Translations under genes and position numbers: made by a program
Notes under the pieces: generated by a model
What the model saw: the letters and a program-made list of their open reading frames with translations, nothing else
What the model was told of the DNA's origin: nothing
Databases searched by the model: none
From: Simmondsia chinensis
Lineage: Eukaryota; Streptophyta; Magnoliopsida; Caryophyllales; Simmondsiaceae
DNA length: 64,000 nt
Direction: 5' to 3'
NCBI GenBank assembly: GCA_018398585.1
Contig: JAGTTD010000008.1
Location: 1,066,501 to 1,130,500, forward strand
Part shown: positions 62,050-64,000 of the stretch, in pieces
Layout: each line of letters starts with the position of its first letter
Numbering within the stretch: position 1 is the stretch's first letter

Positions 62050-64000
62050 ATGTTAGGTGAGGGAGAAACGGACCGGCAAGCCGGTGATCGGAGACGGTTT
62101 TTACGGTCAGTTTCGTGGACCGACCGGTCACCGACGAAACCCCTTTTGCCTAGAGCAGCTCAACCTAGTTTTAAGGCTAGGTCTTGCTTGCCACCCCTTA
62201 GGCCTCTTTCAGTACCGCGGCCGAATGTGGATGAGTGGCCTAAGGCAGGGTCAGATGATCTGGGCGTATGGCCTCAGCCTGCCACTCCCGGTGGTAGAAT
62301 TGGAGGATCGGGTGTAGAGACGAGCGGGAAGTCGAAACTTGAGGCTCCTAGCAGGCAGTTTGAGTCTAACAAGGAGAAGCTAGCGTTTTTCGAGAAGGAA
62401 TGCTCAAGGATTGCTGATCATATATACTTGGGGAGTGATGCAGTGGCCAAGAACCGCGAGATGCTTAGACAAAATGGTATCACCCATGTGCTTAATTGTG
62501 TTGGTTTTCTTTGTCCTGAGTATTTCAAAGGTGATCTCGTGTACAAGACGCTTTGGTTGCAGGATAGCCCGTCTGAGGACATAACGAGCATACTTTATGA
62601 TGTTTTTGATTACTTTGAGGATGTCAGGGAGCAAGGTGGAAGGGTTTTTGTACATTGTAGCCAGGGGGTGTCTCGATCAACGTCTTTGGTGATTGCATAC
62701 CTTATGTGGAGAGAAGGGCAAAGCTATGAAGATGCATTCGAATACGTGAAGGCGGCTCGAGGAGTGACGAACCCCAACATGGGGTTTGCTTGTCAGCTTT
62801 TGCAATGTCAGAAGAGGGTACATGCCATTCCAGCTAGTCCAACCTCGGTACTTAGGATGTATAGGATGGCCCCTCATTCTCCTTACGATCCCCTTCATCT
62901 TGTTCCTAAAATGCTTGCTTATCCTAGTCCTCAGGGCCTTGACTCTCGCGGGGCATTTGTGATCCATGTTCCTTCTGCTATATATGTATGGATCGGGAAG
63001 TATTGTAGCTCCACGATGTCAAACAATGCCAAGGTTGTTGCCCATCAGGTTGTCAAGTACGAGAAGGCAAAGGGTCCTATGTCAGTAGTGACGGAGGGCG
63101 AGGAGCCTTCTGAATTTTGGAATGCTTTTTCCATGGGAGAGCAGCTGAAAGATTCTGATCAAACCATGGAGCCGAAAGAGGATGAGACTATGCATGATGA
63201 ATGTGATGTGACAAGTATGGCTACTGAAGTTCACGTTGGAAACAGGAAGGTCGATGAATATGATCGGGATTTTGAGATCTTCCACAAGGCACTTTCTGGT
63301 GGAGTTGTTCCTCCATTTACAACTTCGGGTTCTGGTTCTGAAACTTGTCTCCCAGTCAGAGGAAATGGGTGGGGCAAATTGAGAACGAAGTTTGCTAATG
63401 GCGCTTCGAGGGAGTTTCTATTATCTCCAGGACTTGATCGTCATACTAGTCAATCCAGTCACGAGAAAAACGAGACTTGCCCTTGTCTACATGTTGTGGA
63501 AGAAGAACCCGTTTCACCCATCGCTCACTTACTCAAATTAACCCCAAAAACTGATTTACCTGATTGTATTCTCCCTGACAGAGGAAGCAAATTCTGTGAA
63601 GAATTTGAGCGTTCTAGTGATAGTACTGGCTCTTCGTTGCTGTTGCTAACTCGTTTTAGCTCACCGGTCACTTCATTTTCCAAGTCCCCTTCACTTTCGC
63701 CATCAACTTCTGACAATTCCAGCTCTCTTACCTTTTCACCATCATCTTCCAACTGGTCTGACTTGTCAAACCTATCTCTACAATCTTCACCTTCGGGCTT
63801 GGAATCTTCCGACAATCACTTACCCCCCAAGAATTCACCCGTAGTTGGAAGTGATTGCGTACTTCAGAAAACAACTGCAAGATCTTGCATGGAGGCGTTT
63901 CCTGCTACTAGTAGTCCACCGATCCTATTGCTTCCACCAACTGCTAAGCCAACTCGTCTTCAGAGGATCTGGGCGAGATCACAATCATTTTCCCACCCTG
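62050..64000 (+). CDS. MKP1: MAP kinase phosphatase 1-type dual-specificity phosphatase (3' partial)
   Basis: One open frame from ATG 62050 to the window end (650 codons). It removes phosphate from Tyr and Thr/Ser of MAP kinases and so damps stress and defence signalling. The N-terminus is basic (RRRFLRSVSW, ARSCLPPLRPLSVPRPN, VDEWPKAGSDDLG). The phosphatase domain (about 120-265) contains ITHVLNCVGFLCPEYFKGDL, the general acid Asp172 in LQDSPSED, the catalytic loop HCSQGVSRSTS with Cys203, and NPNMGFACQLLQCQKRVHA. A gelsolin-like segment follows (about 300-365, GAFVIHVPSAIYVWIGK). A long Ser-rich tail (FSKSPSLSPSTSDNSSSL) then leads to RLQRIWARSQSFSHP at the edge. No intron is seen. Order and length agree with plant MKP1; the last 100 or so residues lie outside. 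Confidence 0.92.
   Translation, partial: MLGEGETDRQAGDRRRFLRSVSWTDRSPTKPLLPRAAQPSFKARSCLPPLRPLSVPRPNVDEWPKAGSDDLGVWPQPATPGGRIGGSGVETSGKSKLEAPSRQFESNKEKLAFFEKECSRIADHIYLGSDAVAKNREMLRQNGITHVLNCVGFLCPEYFKGDLVYKTLWLQDSPSEDITSILYDVFDYFEDVREQGGRVFVHCSQGVSRSTSLVIAYLMWREGQSYEDAFEYVKAARGVTNPNMGFACQLLQCQKRVHAIPASPTSVLRMYRMAPHSPYDPLHLVPKMLAYPSPQGLDSRGAFVIHVPSAIYVWIGKYCSSTMSNNAKVVAHQVVKYEKAKGPMSVVTEGEEPSEFWNAFSMGEQLKDSDQTMEPKEDETMHDECDVTSMATEVHVGNRKVDEYDRDFEIFHKALSGGVVPPFTTSGSGSETCLPVRGNGWGKLRTKFANGASREFLLSPGLDRHTSQSSHEKNETCPCLHVVEEEPVSPIAHLLKLTPKTDLPDCILPDRGSKFCEEFERSSDSTGSSLLLLTRFSSPVTSFSKSPSLSPSTSDNSSSLTFSPSSSNWSDLSNLSLQSSPSGLESSDNHLPPKNSPVVGSDCVLQKTTARSCMEAFPATSSPPILLLPPTAKPTRLQRIWARSQSFSHP

Noticed and set aside
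62404..63815. Minus-strand frames opposite the MKP1-type gene
   Set aside because: The plus strand has a continuous 650-codon frame with the phosphatase signature; the minus-strand frames are shadows.

Overview
This window is nuclear DNA from a flowering plant, most likely a eudicot. Genes are split by long AT-rich introns, the proteins belong to plant families (LEA_2/NHL, MKP1-type phosphatase, D-cysteine desulfhydrase 2, plant GH5), and most of the sequence is nested transposon debris. I cannot name the species.

Layout. 1-3634 (+): the last three exons of a D-cysteine desulfhydrase 2/ACC deaminase-like gene. 6919-9711 (-): a two-exon gene for a 63-residue membrane-anchored microprotein. 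11.6-22.4 kb: an inverted duplication. Each arm carries the 3' end of an O-fucosyltransferase gene (dead in both arms) convergent with a small gene of unknown function (open in the left arm at 13440-13991, broken in the right). The left arm also holds a gag-only LTR element with three LTRs, and the right arm keeps the matching empty site. 23121-30430 (-): a secreted GH5 glycosidase with a C-terminal beta-trefoil-like region, in four exons; the exon 1/exon 2 join is out of phase. 34041-40639 (-): a nearly complete Ty1/copia element (LTRs about 995 bp, target duplication TTTCA) with three coding breaks, sitting inside older LTRs of related type. 45683-51179 (+): a five-exon gene for a 689-residue coiled-coil protein. 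53839-54801 (-): a single-exon LEA_2/NHL membrane protein. 62050-64000 (+): the N-terminal 650 residues of an MKP1-type dual-specificity phosphatase, running off the window.

The genes look like independent loci and form no pathway. The most notable content is a short retroposon family present in about a dozen copies. Its head is a recognisable 5S rRNA sequence with the internal polymerase III promoter. Its body resembles the 3' half of plant Au-type SINEs and ends in a GTT-rich tail or in a GTATGTTCC variant. Several copies have 11-17 bp target-site duplications. A decayed LINE C-terminus at 42.3-42.6 kb is followed by a similar tail, which suggests the partner LINE.

Other repeats are also abundant: foldback elements with tandem subrepeats in their arms, nested hAT-like elements, composite MITEs with purine/pyrimidine-rich cores, solo LTRs, and 5'-truncated LINE ends that share a 3' stem-loop. 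No tRNA, rRNA array, CRISPR array or prokaryotic-type operon was seen.
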